Assembly (NCBI RefSeq): GCF_018141545.1
Contig: NZ_CP064356.1
Location: 1,240,001-1,304,000, forward strand
Length of the DNA: 64,000 bases
DNA from: Miltoncostaea oceani
GTDB taxonomy: Bacteria > Actinomycetota > Thermoleophilia > Miltoncostaeales > Miltoncostaeaceae
Direction: 5' to 3'
The notes beneath the pieces are model-generated. The model had not been told where the DNA came from. It saw only the letters and a program-made list of their open reading frames with translations, and did not search any database. Below, in pieces: positions 42,974 through 50,226 of the stretch. Position 1 is the stretch's first letter; the number at the start of each line of letters is the position of its first letter. The position numbers and the translations under genes are program-made.

Positions 42974-43177
42974 CTACGAGGTCTCGCCCGAGCCGCCCAG
43001 GGGGCCCGTCGCCGCCCGGGTGATGCAGGTGTAGACGATCGCCCGCTGGCGGTCGGTGAGCGACGACAGCCGCTTCCAGAGTTCGGTGCTGTCGGTGTGG
43101 GAGAGGTCCCGCCTGAGGCCCTCGTAGGTCGAGAGCGCGACGTCCCTCTCCCACACCTCGAGCGGTGGGGAGTCCAT
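42974..43177 (-). CDS. Hypothetical protein
   Basis: 67 residues (MDSPPLEVWERDVALSTYEGL..STELWKRLSSLTDRQRAIVYTCITRAATG) from ATG 43177, preceded by AAGGAGGG. It is probably helical. It lies 9 bases before paralogue B and forms a three-gene leftward unit. No family recognised. Confidence 0.6.
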   Translation of the reverse strand: MDSPPLEVWERDVALSTYEGLRRDLSHTDSTELWKRLSSLTDRQRAIVYTCITRAATGPLGGSGETS

Positions 43178-43411
43178 TCCCGTTGCCCTCCTTGGCTCGC
43201 TCGTCGCGGGATCCGTCCCGTCGCCCTGCTCACCTCACCCCAGCATGGAGGCCCTGGGGGAAGGGAGGCAGTGGTGCCTGCATCGGCCGGTTGATCGGTG
43301 GTTCGCGTGCCGGGGTCGCGCGTGTCATTCCGACCGTCGCGGCGGAACCTCGAAGTTTTGCAGCATTGAAGAAAGGGCATCTCCCCTAGTTCGCAGAGGA
43401 GGTTGGTTCAG
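43178..43411. other. Non-coding spacer between divergent units
   Basis: This 234-bp segment separates the leftward three-gene unit from the rightward gene at 43412. It contains an AT-richer patch near 43350-43375 (GAAGTTTTGCAGCATTGAAG) that probably holds a promoter. No conserved gene is seen; frames crossing it on both strands have shadow-type composition. Confidence 0.45.
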
Positions 43412-43723
43412 GTGTGGTCGAAGAGGGCTCTGCGCAGACGGCGGACATCCCTCTTCCTGGTGTCCACCAGGGCGTACAAGGGGGCGGCGGCGCCTGCGCT
43501 GCTGGAGCGTGCGGTCGAGCGTCGGCGGGTGGCCCATGCGGCTGAACCCCTCGGCTTCGGAGTGCGGTTCGATGGGGAATCCCTCGGCGTCCTCATCGAA
43601 GTCCCCGGTCGAGGTCGGCTTGCCCTCAGTCGCGCAGAGGCCGCGTTTGCCGAGGTCTGGTACGACGCGTTCGGGGACCGCGGCATCGGGCACTGCGTTG
43701 CTGAGGTCGGCCCGGAGGGATGA
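43412..43723 (+). CDS. Hypothetical small basic protein
   Basis: 103 residues from GTG 43412, with AGAGGAGG about 11 bases upstream. It starts WSKRALRRRRTSLFLVSTRAYKGAAAPALLERAV and continues GFGVRFDGESLGVLIEVPGRGRLALSRAEAAFAEVWYDAFG. No family recognised. An overlapping opposite-strand frame exists but lacks a ribosome site. Confidence 0.45.
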   Translation: MWSKRALRRRRTSLFLVSTRAYKGAAAPALLERAVERRRVAHAAEPLGFGVRFDGESLGVLIEVPGRGRLALSRAEAAFAEVWYDAFGDRGIGHCVAEVGPEG

Positions 43724-43920
43724 GACGCCCAGCCGCCGGCTCGAGGCGGCACCCCTCGATTCCTCGTGCGACGGGTCCAGCCCCGCTCTTGCCTCGATTC
43801 GTCTGGTAGCGATAGCGCCTCGAGGGTCGGTCGAGGGTCCGTCCCTTCGCGTCCCCCGCTGCGCTTAGGGTCGCCTGACGCGCGGACGACAGGGCCCGCG
43901 CCGGACAGGGAGGCTGAGAC

Positions 43921-44427
43921 GTGCGCGTGACAAGGGGTGTGGCGGGTGTCATCGCCGGGCTGGTCCTCGCTGGGGGCGCGGGCGTCGCCCACGGTGAGAC
44001 GATCACGGCGGCCGGGACGGGTCAGGCGCGGGTCCTGGCGGCGGCGCCGCTGACCAACGCGAAGATCACCCGCGCCGTCACGATCGCGCGGAAGGTGGCC
44101 GTCGCGGACGCCTTCGACGCCGCCCGGAACCAGGCGACACGGTTCGCGATCGTCGGCGGCTTCAACCTCGGCGCGATCCAGGCGATCGAGGAACCCGGCA
44201 GCCCCTACGGCTACTTCGGCGGCGGCCCCTTCACCACCGGCCGGTTCGGTCCGGGCCAGTACTGCGGCAAGATCATGCAGGTGCGTCGCGGCCCCAGGGT
44301 CAACGGGCGGCGAGGGCCGATCATCTCCCAGCGCCAGGTGACCCGCTGCTTCAAGCCGCCGTTCGTCTCGGTCACCGTCTCGGTGACGTACGACGCGACT
44401 CCGATCCCCCCGCCGCCGACCTTGTGA
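43921..44427 (+). CDS. Exported SIMPL-like protein
   Basis: 168 residues with a Sec-type signal (GVAGVIAGLVLAGGAGVAHG). A region resembling SIMPL/DUF541 domains follows: ITAAGTGQARVLAAAPLTNAKITRAVTIARKVAVADAFDAARNQATRFA..GAIQAIEE. The C-terminus is SVTVSVTYDATPIPPPPTL. It would be secreted; family assignment is tentative. As an exported accessory gene in a prophage it may be a lysogenic-conversion factor. Confidence 0.6.
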   Translation: MRVTRGVAGVIAGLVLAGGAGVAHGETITAAGTGQARVLAAAPLTNAKITRAVTIARKVAVADAFDAARNQATRFAIVGGFNLGAIQAIEEPGSPYGYFGGGPFTTGRFGPGQYCGKIMQVRRGPRVNGRRGPIISQRQVTRCFKPPFVSVTVSVTYDATPIPPPPTL

Positions 44428-44511
44428 CCGACGCGGGGAGGCCGGGGCGTCCAGGGAAGGACTGATGATGCGGATCTGGCGGTCTTATGACCCGACCTCC
44501 TCCGGCGGGGG

Positions 44512-44542
44512 TTGACTCACCACGGTGGGGTGCGGGTATGTT
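44512..44542 (+). promoter_or_regulatory. Promoter for the structured RNA
   Basis: TTGACT (44512-44517) and TATGTT (44537-44542) with 19-bp spacing. Transcription would start near 44549, exactly where the first RNA hairpin begins. Confidence 0.55.
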
Positions 44543-44548
44543 CGGCAC

Positions 44549-44733
44549 GAGCGCAGCAGTTCGCTCCGCGGTGTTGGGGAACACCGCGCAGGGGAAAGCG
44601 GCGGCGCCGGATGGCGGGTAGGTCATCCGGCGCTGCGCGCCCCGCGCCGTGCAGCGTTCCGTCCGAGGGGCGTGGAAAGATGCCCGTGTCGCGTTCCCCA
44701 CGCGGCGTTACCTACCCAACGGGCACCCCGGAC
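44549..44733 (+). ncRNA. Structured RNA candidate with pseudoknot
   Basis: Several perfect helices lie in one 185-base stretch: 44549-44553/44562-44566 (5 bp), 44567-44575/44580-44588 (9 bp, GGGG loop), 44604-44613/44624-44633 (10 bp), 44661-44670/44726-44733 (GTCC+GGGG with CCCC+GGAC), 44681-44687/44719-44725 (7 bp, stacked on the last), and 44690-44694/44700-44704 (5 bp). The 10-base loop of the third hairpin contains GGGTAGGT (44616-44623), the exact complement of ACCTACCC at 44710-44717, giving an 8-bp long-range pseudoknot. It has its own promoter. It could be a stand-alone small RNA or a leader of the DUF1508 gene 40 bases downstream. I do not recognise it as a known class. Confidence 0.7.
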
Positions 44734-44773
44734 CGCGTGTGGAGGGGGCGCCCCCGGTCGATCGGAGATCGAC

Positions 44774-44947
44774 GTGTACTTCGAGATCGTGACCGCCAGC
44801 GGCGGCTACCGCGTCCGCATCCGCGGTGGCAACCACGAGATCATGTTTACCAGCGAGGTGTACGTGGCGAAGGCGAGCGCGTACAACGCGATCGCCGTGG
44901 TGAAGGCCGGAGCCGCCAGCGCGTCGGTGTACGACCGGACGCTCTAG
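44774..44947 (+). CDS. YegP/DUF1508-family small protein
   Basis: 57 residues: YFEIVTASGGYRVRIRGGNHEIMFTSEVYVAKASAYNAIAVVKAGAASASVYD, one full DUF1508 (YegP) repeat. GTG 44774 has GGAG six bases upstream; that ribosome site lies in the loop of a perfect 5-bp hairpin (CGATC-GGA-GATCG, 44759-44771), which could limit translation. Its TAG stop overlaps the TAG of the convergent gene (shared CTAG). Confidence 0.78.
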   Translation: MYFEIVTASGGYRVRIRGGNHEIMFTSEVYVAKASAYNAIAVVKAGAASASVYDRTL

Positions 44948-45141
44948 GCGTCCGAGCCGACGACCTCCACCGGCGGCTTCTCGGCCGCGTGGTGGAGGAT
45001 GCAGTCCCAGCTGCAGAAGTGCAGCGCGTTGCGCCCGCCCTCGGTCACTGACAGGAAGGTCTGCGGTGGCCGAGGAGCGGCCGTCCGCTGGTGCCCTTCG
45101 CAGTCACGCCAGTCGCAGTGGTAGACGCGTTCGATGCTCAT
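44944..45141 (-). CDS. Small zinc-ribbon-like protein
   Basis: 65 residues with paired cysteines and histidines (VYHCDWRDCEGHQ ... LHFCSWDCILHHAAEK), probably binding one zinc. It is the last gene of the leftward late operon. Function unknown; similar small proteins occur widely in actinophages. Confidence 0.65.
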   Translation of the reverse strand: MSIERVYHCDWRDCEGHQRTAAPRPPQTFLSVTEGGRNALHFCSWDCILHHAAEKPPVEVVGSDA

Positions 45142-45174
45142 GGGCTGTGGACTTCGACGGTCGTCCGTCGATCC

Positions 45175-45447
45175 CTACGACGTGCCCCCCTCGTGGGGGT
45201 CGCTGGGGATGCCGTCGATCTCGACGTTGACCGGCGCGGCCGCCGCGGCGGCGGCCTTCGCGCGGCCGTTGCGGATGACGGCGTCGCCGCCGATGACGGT
45301 GGGTGCGAGGACGGTGACGAGCAGGATGATGGCGTCCCGGAGGTCGTCCGAGATGTCGAGGCCCGCGGCGAGGAGCACGCCGAGGATCGCGCCGACGACG
45401 GCGACGACCTGGGCGGGGGTGATGTCGGGCGTCTTGAGTCCGAGCAT
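45175..45447 (-). CDS. Holin-like membrane protein
   Basis: 90 residues with two hydrophobic segments (PAQVVAVVGAILGVLLAAGLD and AIILLVTVLAPTVIGGDAV) and a polar C-terminus ending IPSDPHEGGTS. Its place right after the amidase endolysin suggests a holin or antiholin. The stop-proximal 25 bp match a sequence at 42688-42712. Confidence 0.7.
   Translation of the reverse strand: MLGLKTPDITPAQVVAVVGAILGVLLAAGLDISDDLRDAIILLVTVLAPTVIGGDAVIRNGRAKAAAAAAAPVNVEIDGIPSDPHEGGTS
45186..45210 (-). repeat. 25-bp sequence shared with 42688-42712, copy 2
   Basis: Exact second copy, again at the 3' end of a coding frame and again encoding PSDPHEG. Confidence 0.8.
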
Positions 45448-45449
45448 GG

Positions 45450-46190
45450 TCAGCCTCCGGTTCGTTTGAGGATCTCCCGCGCGACGGCGGGGAGCTTGTC
45501 GTGCTGGTCGAAGCGGCCGCCGCGCCACGTGAGCACGGTCCCGGGCTTCGCCGTCTTGCGGCGAGCGAGCCACCGGAGCGGTCCGAGCGCGGGCCCGTCG
45601 AAGCCGCCCGCCTCGGGCTTCGTCCACCCGCCGTAGGTCTTGCCGTTCGGGAGGGCGAGCCGCAGCGACCGGCCGTGGGGCCGGACCTTCGGCGCCGGAG
45701 GGGTGGGCGCGACGTTGAGGAACCTCCGGACTTGCTGGAGGTAGAAGTCGATCGGGAAGCCGGGGCCTGGGTCCCAGTGGTCGTTGCCGGGGAGCCCGGC
45801 GTGGGTGTGGTAGCCGCGGCTCGTGCCCTCCTGGAGGGGGATGCTGTAGACGCGGCACCAGCCGGCGTGGATCCGGGCGGCCTCGACGAGGCGCGGCTGG
45901 TGAGCCATCCACTCCTCCCGGGTCCACCTGGCGAAGCCGGCGATCTCCAGGCCGAGGCCGTTGGTGTTCGCGCCGCGGGCGTGCCAGGCGATCGCCATGT
46001 CGTCGACGCAGCGCCACACCTCGACATCGTCGACGACGACGTGAGCGGAGCCGCCGCTGCGGGGGTTCGCGAACCAGCGGGCCGCGCCCTCGGCGGTGCT
46101 CCCCTCGGTGCAGTGGATGACGACGAGCGTCGGCGGGGCAGGGCGGCGGCCGGACGTGTGCACGGCCGGGAGGGTGCGCCAGGTGTGCAT
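45450..46190 (-). CDS. N-acetylmuramoyl-L-alanine amidase endolysin
   Basis: 246 residues. The Amidase_2 (PGRP-like) domain fills the first 165 residues: zinc ligand His26 in LVVIHCTEGST, SAHVVVDDVEVWRCVDD, IAWHARGANTNGLGLEIAG, and the second ligand pair in YHTHAGLPGNDHWDPGPGFPID. A C-terminal region with a GKTYGGWTKPEAGGFDGP-type motif may bind the wall. There is no signal peptide, so release needs a holin; two holin-like genes flank it. Confidence 0.92.
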   Translation of the reverse strand: MHTWRTLPAVHTSGRRPAPPTLVVIHCTEGSTAEGAARWFANPRSGGSAHVVVDDVEVWRCVDDMAIAWHARGANTNGLGLEIAGFARWTREEWMAHQPRLVEAARIHAGWCRVYSIPLQEGTSRGYHTHAGLPGNDHWDPGPGFPIDFYLQQVRRFLNVAPTPPAPKVRPHGRSLRLALPNGKTYGGWTKPEAGGFDGPALGPLRWLARRKTAKPGTVLTWRGGRFDQHDKLPAVAREILKRTGG

Positions 46191-46525
46191 CAACGTGCGT
46201 CTCCTCTGGGGATGATCGGGCCGCAGCTGCGGCCGATGTCGCGGGCGAGGGTGGTGGAGGCGTCGAGCAGGACGGTGAGCTGGCGGTAGCTCTCCTGGTC
46301 CGTCGAGACCTCCTCGGGGGTCCCAATCCGCTGCTCGAAGCGGGCGCGCGCCCCGTCGAAGTAGTCGACGATCTCGCCGTTCCATGTGGCGACGGCGCAG
46401 GCGACGTCGCGGGTGGTCTGCTCCTGGCCGCGGTCGCGGAGGGTGCCGAAGAGGAAGACGCCGGCGACGAGGGCGAGGGCGACGACGCCGGCGACGCGGA
46501 GGAGGCGGTCGAAGGTGGTCAGCAC
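46190..46525 (-). CDS. Small membrane protein, lysis cassette (paralogue 1)
   Basis: 111 residues with an N-terminal membrane helix (FDRLLRVAGVVALALVAGVFLFGTL), then an extracytoplasmic helical part (RDVACAVATWNGEIVDYFDGARARFEQRIGTPEE). It shares DRLLRVA, a single helix and a cysteine soon after it with the next gene upstream, suggesting duplication. A spanin-like role is possible but unproven. GTG 46525 overlaps the upstream stop. Confidence 0.6.
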   Translation of the reverse strand: MLTTFDRLLRVAGVVALALVAGVFLFGTLRDRGQEQTTRDVACAVATWNGEIVDYFDGARARFEQRIGTPEEVSTDQESYRQLTVLLDASTTLARDIGRSCGPIIPRGDAR

Positions 46526-46830
46526 GGCGGCTCCTTCGTGTCGGCGACGCTGTCCTCGATGACGGCGCGCTGGTCCCGGAGCTCGGCGGCGCGGCCGGCG
46601 GGGAGGGTCAGGGTCCCGGCCGCCGCTTGGGCGAGTGCCGAGTCGATGCGGGTGAGCTCGTACCGCATGCCCCTGACGTTGCGGTCGGTGAGGTCGCGCA
46701 GCTGGGCGCAGACGGGCCCCTCGATGCGGCTGACGCGCTCCTGGGTCTGCCAGTAGAGGAGGGCGATCGTGGAGAGCGTCGCGATCGCCGCGACCCGCAG
46801 GAGACGGTCGATCCAGTGGTGGTCGCTCAC
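46519..46830 (-). CDS. Small membrane protein, lysis cassette (paralogue 2)
   Basis: 103 residues with an N-terminal helix (IDRLLRVAAIATLSTIALLYWQT), then a helical part (RIEGPVCAQLRDLTDRNVRGMRYELTRIDSAL..LRDQRAVIEDSV). GTG 46830 overlaps the preceding 26-residue gene (GTGA). Function unknown. Confidence 0.6.
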   Translation of the reverse strand: MSDHHWIDRLLRVAAIATLSTIALLYWQTQERVSRIEGPVCAQLRDLTDRNVRGMRYELTRIDSALAQAAAGTLTLPAGRAAELRDQRAVIEDSVADTKEPPC

Positions 46831-46907
46831 AGGTCACCCCTCGCTCGCATGACGGCCAGCGCGATCTGCCCGAGGACCATGAGCCCCGTGAAGACGGCGA
46901 TCCTCAC
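46827..46907 (-). CDS. 26-residue single-TM peptide gene
   Basis: VRIAVFTGLMVLGQIALAVM followed by RARGDL: one hydrophobic helix and a basic tail. Both ends are GTGA overlaps (start with the upstream holin-like stop, stop with the downstream start), which strongly suggests it is translated. It may modulate a holin. Confidence 0.6.
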   Translation of the reverse strand: MRIAVFTGLMVLGQIALAVMRARGDL

Positions 46908-47158
46908 TTCCCGTCGCCCCCAGCCTTCCCGGCGACGAACGGCACCCCCACGAGGAACGACACGAGCAGGAGGATGTTCGGGTCGGGTGGGCGTTCCCCG
47001 ACCTGGGAGAGGACGTACTCGACCACCCCGAGCCCCAGCCCGACTCCCTGGCTGATCCGCTTCCAGAGGACGTCGTACGTGGGCAGGCGTCGGCGGCGGC
47101 CAGTTGCGCCGCCACCACCCGTCCCGTCCTCTGGCTCGTGCGAGGTCTCGGCCACCAT
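46904..47158 (-). CDS. Holin-like membrane protein
   Basis: 84 residues: a polar N-terminus, then VGLGLGVVEYVLSQVG and NILLLVSFLVGVPFVAGKAG, two hydrophobic segments separated by a short loop. Size and position at the head of the lysis cassette suit a holin. Confidence 0.65.
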   Translation of the reverse strand: MVAETSHEPEDGTGGGGATGRRRRLPTYDVLWKRISQGVGLGLGVVEYVLSQVGERPPDPNILLLVSFLVGVPFVAGKAGGDGK

Positions 47159-47205
47159 TCACCGCTCGCCTCCTGCGCTCACCGCGCTCGTTGGGTGGAC
47201 GGGGG

Positions 47206-49902
47206 TCACCGGAGCACCTCGACGAGGAGCTGGAACTCGATCGCCGTCGTGACGCCGCCGTTGTTGCGCATCCGGACGTAGAGGCGGTTGTCCGTCGCGC
47301 TCACCTGGGTCGCGTACGCCGTCACGTCGACCTCGAGGGGGACGGTGCTCCAGCCGCCGCCGACGGAGGAGGTGCGGTCGGTGCCGTTGATCTCCATCCC
47401 GAGCGCCTGGGCGAAGTTGTTGAGCACGACCCGGACGTAGGCGCGGACGACGTGGTCGCCGGGCAGGAGGGGGACGTACGAGTACAGGGTGTAGGCGCCG
47501 GCGACGGGGGCGGAGCTGACGTAGTCGCCGAGGAGCGTGACCTTCTGCCCCTGGTAGCTGCGGCCACGGCTGATCGCGGAGCGCAGGAGGCCGCGCACCG
47601 ACCGCGCCGCAGACCGGGGCCGCTGGCGGAACGCGACGGAGGTCCCTGTTCGGCCGAGGGCGTTGAAGGTGCGGGTCACCTGGAGCAGCTGCCGGGGTGC
47701 GTCGTCCACGACGCCGACGTCGGGGACGTTGAGGCGGAGGCCGTCGCCGGGCTCCCACCGCATCGCCGACAGGGTCGCCGACAGCGGCCACGTGTCGGCG
47801 AGCTCCTTCTGGGCGAGTGGGGTACCCCGGACCTCCTCCCACGGCGTGCCGCGGAGGGCGAGCTCGGCGTTCATCCTCGCCTCGAGGAGCTGGACGAAGC
47901 CGATGTCGCCGGCGTCGACGACCCCCTCGAGGGCGAAGAGGGCGTCGTCGAGGTTCGCCAGGTCGGAGATCTCGGTGGTCACCTGGCTGCCGCGGCCGTC
48001 GGAGAGGCCGGCGCCCGACCCGATCAGCAGGAGCGTCTGGTCGGAGGCGTCGATCGTGACGCCGGGGGAGAGGACGGGGTCGGCGCGGTCGGTGTCGTCG
48101 ACCTCGAGGACCTTGTCGGTGTCGCGGCCGACGCGGCGGCGGGGGACGAGGCGGCCGGGGAACTCTCCCGACTCGAGGCTCATGGGCGCGCACCGCAGCT
48201 GGTAGCCGAACTGGGTGGCGGCGGCCTGGACGACGTCGAAGTGGGACTGGCCCTGGATGCGGCCGTCGTAGCAGCCGAGGGGACTGAGGCTCGTCGCCGG
48301 CACCGTCCGCTTCACGCCGGAGGTGATCGCGGTGCCCCCCGGGTCGGTGTAGCTCGACGAGGGCGTGTACTGGAGGTTGATGGCGGGGGCGCCGGTGTCG
48401 ATCCGGTACTCGAGGACGAGCGGGTACCAGCCCGACGCCGCCCCGACTGCCGAGTGGGTGAGGGTGCCGGTGAAGGTCCCGCCACCCGTCGAGAACCAGT
48501 TGTTGATGAGGGGTGCGGTGAACGCCGTCTTCCCGATCCAGAGGCGCGCGCGGCCGCCGACGGCGCCGAGGTCGAACGGCGTGGAGGCGCCGGCGCCGGC
48601 GTTGAGGTAGATCGCGCCGAACCACCGGACGGAGAAGTAGGTGGAGGCGGCGCCCGGCTGGAGGGGGAGGGCGAGGCCGCCGCCGGTGTTGATGACGGGG
48701 TCGAGGCGCTCCCCGTAGGAGGTCCGGTCGGGGGCGAGGATCCGCAGGGCGCGGACGTCGGTGCCGAGGCCCTGGTGGTCGGCGTCGTTGAAGTACCGGC
48801 CGCGGAGGCCCCCCGTCGGGTAGTCGCCGGGGAGGACCTGGTCGCCGACGTCGCTGCCGCGGGCGAGGAAGCCGCGCTGCTCGGTGACGTTGACGGAGTC
48901 CACGACCATGAGGTCGCCGGTGCCGGAGACGAGGCTGTTGAGGGCGACCGACAGGGTCCCCGTCATGCCCGAGGGGCACTCGAAGAACCCGATGAGCTGG
49001 CCGTTGACGAACCCGACGAGCCACCGGCCGCGGCGTTCGATCTGGAGGGTGAGGGGGAGGTTCCGGGCCGCCGCCGGGGCCTTCCCGATGTTGGCGGCGC
49101 TGCCGGTCGGGTCGTAGAAGGTCCAGAGGCCGTCGGCGATGTAGAGGAAAGCCCCGTTGGTGGAGCCCTGGATCCCGAAGAGGAGGTCGTCGCCGGGCGC
49201 GAACGTGCCGGCGGCGCGCACCACGGCGGTCGCCCGCCACGTGTCGCCGAGCGTCCCGAGGGACCGGGAGATCTGGGGGGCGCCGCCACCCGCGGTGGTG
49301 CGGATCGTCGCGGTGCCGTCGGCGACGGTGACGGTCGTGTTCGCGGCGACGGTCCAGCCGCTGAGGGCGACGCCGGGGAAGTCGTCGGCGACGACGGCGA
49401 CGGGGACCCGGGTGTAGGCGGTCGCGACCTCCTGGGGCGCCGCCGTCCACGTCCGGTCCCGTTCGTAGGCGCGGCGCAGGAGCGACCACGCGTCGGTGCC
49501 GCTCACGGTGACGCTGCCGCGGTCGATCTCGATGCGCTGGATGGAGCCGACGAACTCGAGGACGTCGTCGTCGTAGATCTCGATGAACTCGAGGGCGAGG
49601 TCCGCGGAGAAGCGCTCCCGCCAGAGGCCCTTCGCGCCGGCGGCGTTCGGGAAGGTGAGGGTGAACTCCCCGGCGTCGCCGAGGCGGCCGGTGTAGGCGC
49701 CCTCGACGAGGTCCGCGCCGGTGGGGGCGCGGGAGAGAGGGAGCTCGGTGAACCCGTACGACCGGCCGAGGACTGTGGTCGTCGCGCCCTCGGAGGCGAA
49801 CCGGCTCGTCGGGGCGATGTGGCGGAGGCGGGTGCCTGACCCGGCTGAGACCAGGCGGCGCCCTCCGGCGTTGCCGGTGCGGGATCCCACGGCGGTGGAC
49901 AT
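47206..49902 (-). CDS. Large tail protein with PA14-like domain
   Basis: 898 residues. The N-terminal region (ADLVEGAYTGRLGDAGEFTLTFPNAAG.. EIYDDDVLEFVGSIQRIEID) resembles a siphovirus baseplate/tail hub module. A carbohydrate-binding-type jelly roll follows (VVADDFPGVALSGWTV..GSTNGAFLYIADGLWTFYDP). A PA14-like domain spans roughly 350-500 (GLRGRYFNDADHQGLG..YFSVRWFGAIYLNAG..GWYPLVLEYR), then another hub-like part and a C-terminal beta domain. It probably binds host surface sugar. ATG 49902 is taken as start. Confidence 0.8.
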   Translation of the reverse strand: MSTAVGSRTGNAGGRRLVSAGSGTRLRHIAPTSRFASEGATTTVLGRSYGFTELPLSRAPTGADLVEGAYTGRLGDAGEFTLTFPNAAGAKGLWRERFSADLALEFIEIYDDDVLEFVGSIQRIEIDRGSVTVSGTDAWSLLRRAYERDRTWTAAPQEVATAYTRVPVAVVADDFPGVALSGWTVAANTTVTVADGTATIRTTAGGGAPQISRSLGTLGDTWRATAVVRAAGTFAPGDDLLFGIQGSTNGAFLYIADGLWTFYDPTGSAANIGKAPAAARNLPLTLQIERRGRWLVGFVNGQLIGFFECPSGMTGTLSVALNSLVSGTGDLMVVDSVNVTEQRGFLARGSDVGDQVLPGDYPTGGLRGRYFNDADHQGLGTDVRALRILAPDRTSYGERLDPVINTGGGLALPLQPGAASTYFSVRWFGAIYLNAGAGASTPFDLGAVGGRARLWIGKTAFTAPLINNWFSTGGGTFTGTLTHSAVGAASGWYPLVLEYRIDTGAPAINLQYTPSSSYTDPGGTAITSGVKRTVPATSLSPLGCYDGRIQGQSHFDVVQAAATQFGYQLRCAPMSLESGEFPGRLVPRRRVGRDTDKVLEVDDTDRADPVLSPGVTIDASDQTLLLIGSGAGLSDGRGSQVTTEISDLANLDDALFALEGVVDAGDIGFVQLLEARMNAELALRGTPWEEVRGTPLAQKELADTWPLSATLSAMRWEPGDGLRLNVPDVGVVDDAPRQLLQVTRTFNALGRTGTSVAFRQRPRSAARSVRGLLRSAISRGRSYQGQKVTLLGDYVSSAPVAGAYTLYSYVPLLPGDHVVRAYVRVVLNNFAQALGMEINGTDRTSSVGGGWSTVPLEVDVTAYATQVSATDNRLYVRMRNNGGVTTAIEFQLLVEVLR

Positions 49903-49905
49903 CGG

Positions 49906-50226
49906 CTACTCGCGCTCCAGGCGGCCGAGGACGAGGCGGCAGAGCGCGACGCTGACTCGGAGGACGAGCAGGAGGGCGGCGTCGCGCTGGGCGGCGGTGA
50001 AGGTCCCGCGGTCGATGTGGCTCTGCATCGCGTCGATCGCCTGGTCGGCGCGCGCCCGGATCGCGTCGCCGTTGACGTCTGCCTGGGAGCGTGGCCGCTC
50101 GGTGGCTCCGACCCACTCCGCCGCCGGGACGAGCCGCGATCCTGCGGGGAGGGTGATGGCCGCGACGCCGTCCCAGAGGACGACGCCCTCCGCGGAGCCG
50201 TCGACGACGAGGACGAAGCGGGCCAT
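49906..50226 (-). CDS. Small tail-region protein
   Basis: 106 residues: FVLVVDGSAEGVVLWDGVAAITLPAGSRLVPA then a helix (ADVNGDAIRARADQAIDAMQSHIDRGTFTAAQRDAALLLVLRVSVALCRLVLG). Such short fibre-adjacent proteins may cap or chaperone fibres. It overlaps the fibre gene (TGATG). Confidence 0.6.
   Translation of the reverse strand: MARFVLVVDGSAEGVVLWDGVAAITLPAGSRLVPAAEWVGATERPRSQADVNGDAIRARADQAIDAMQSHIDRGTFTAAQRDAALLLVLRVSVALCRLVLGRLERE

Noticed and set aside
43325-43693. Minus-strand 122-residue frame
   Set aside because: No ribosome site and low-complexity sequence. The plus-strand frame from 43412 has a good ribosome site.
44549-44733. Identity as tmRNA, RNase P RNA, or a cobalamin, TPP or c-di-AMP riboswitch
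   Set aside because: None of the conserved cores I know for these classes is present, so it is kept as unclassified.
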